In this document: piece after piece, positions 19,992-20,469 of the stretch | Layout: every line of letters starts with the position of its first letter | Position numbering within the stretch: the first letter of the stretch is position 1 | The notes under the pieces: generated by a model | The model's database searches: none | Seen by the model: only the letters and a program-made list of their open reading frames with translations | Told to the model about the DNA's origin: nothing | Translations under genes and position numbers: made by a program | From: Larix sibirica | Taxonomy: Eukaryota > Streptophyta > Pinopsida > Pinales > Pinaceae | Assembly: GCA_004151065.3 (NCBI GenBank) | Contig: NWUY0300026453.1 | Coordinates: forward strand, 20,552-41,020 | DNA: 20,469 bases | Reading direction: 5' to 3'

Positions 19992-20469
19992 GTTAGGGTT
20001 TCATCAATCGTTGCGGCTAACACTCGATGCTTCACGGGACTCCTGAGTTAGAATTAGACCGCCGCAGATGGGTATGGAACACCGTTTGCCGTGGATATAA
20101 TCGCCTCACTCTCGGGAACAATAACACGTCTCTCGACGGTGATGCCCGGCCGCTCTGGTAAAACACCGGGTAAGTTAAACTGTTTTGTACAGTGGTAAAA
20201 CACATGATTTGGTAGACAAACCCTCTGATATTGGTAATATTCGCCGGCATCCGTTGTGGGGTTTCACTATTTTAAGCTGTGTGGTGCCGGAATTGGGGCT
20301 TTTCCGGTCCGGCTTGTTAGGAATAGTCAGCAATCAAACACGGTGTGGTCCAACATTTCCGCAAGCTATCATTCTCTATCTTTTGGCTGTCTGTGGTTCC
20401 GGCATATCATTACATCCTCTTGTTAGGTTTTTTCGGGGATTATCCGCCGATAAAGGCTCATATTTGCAC
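19992..20469 (+). other. GC-richer DNA, possible 5' region of a gene leaving the window
   Basis: Every frame holds stops within about 70 codons. A strong donor consensus CCGG/GTAAGT lies at 20168-20173, following a short frame MPGRSGKTP. A minus-strand frame at 20032-20250 (72 codons) has no recognisable domain. The composition shift and the splice-like signal suggest transcribed DNA; the product cannot be named. Confidence 0.3.

Noticed and set aside
1-20469. tRNA or rRNA genes, CRISPR-like arrays, bacterial-type operons
   Set aside because: None seen; the tandem repeats here have no spacers and the rest is plant nuclear in character.

Overview
The window reads as nuclear DNA of a seed plant, most likely a gymnosperm. 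The evidence is gene exons with plant splice sites, a low gene density, long AT-rich intronic or intergenic stretches, and layers of decayed retrotransposons: two LINE lineages and at least three copia-type LTR modules primed by initiator-Met tRNA. There is nothing bacterial or organellar here. Species assignment is inference. A single ambiguous base at 10345 points to a draft assembly.

Two host genes are recognisable, both on the minus strand and both incomplete. At 13737-15654 are the first two coding exons of a DUF89 damage-control phosphatase (plant At2g17340 type, a 4'-phosphopantetheine phosphatase), with a TATA box just upstream. Intron 1 has a GC donor, and exons 1 and 2 join in frame. 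At 4935-5317 is one clean 383-nt exon of a plastid CPP1-like protein (DUF3353, J-like domain plus the start of a membrane segment). I could not find the remaining exons of either gene. They may lie beyond very long introns, or these may be gene fragments.

Layout from left to right: 1-900, probable interior of a minus-strand copia-like element; 902-1107, its LTR and a perfect primer-binding site; about 1350-3118, a 5'-truncated plus-strand LINE with a TTATC-repeat tail; 3120-4934, AT-rich intron or intergenic DNA with a duplicated block around a TG/TA microsatellite; 4935-5317, the CPP1-like exon; 5717-5960, a plus-strand copia LTR with its primer-binding site; about 6076-10400, a minus-strand LINE that keeps traces of gag-like ORF1, endonuclease, reverse transcriptase, terminal zinc finger, 3' UTR and A-rich tail; 10400-12200, AT-rich unclassified DNA; 12217-13180, coding-like fragments of unknown identity; 13737-15708, the phosphatase gene start; 15710-17880, featureless AT-rich DNA; 17883-19044, a short, degraded minus-strand copia-like element; 19337-19903, a block of two tandem repeat families; 19940-20469, GC-richer DNA that may be the 5' end of a plus-strand gene running off the window.

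I saw no convincing new biological system. The items most worth checking are the GC-AG first intron, the nested or fragmentary arrangement of two unrelated host genes, the unclassified coding-like region at 12.2-13.2 kb, and the compound repeat block at 19.3-19.9 kb.
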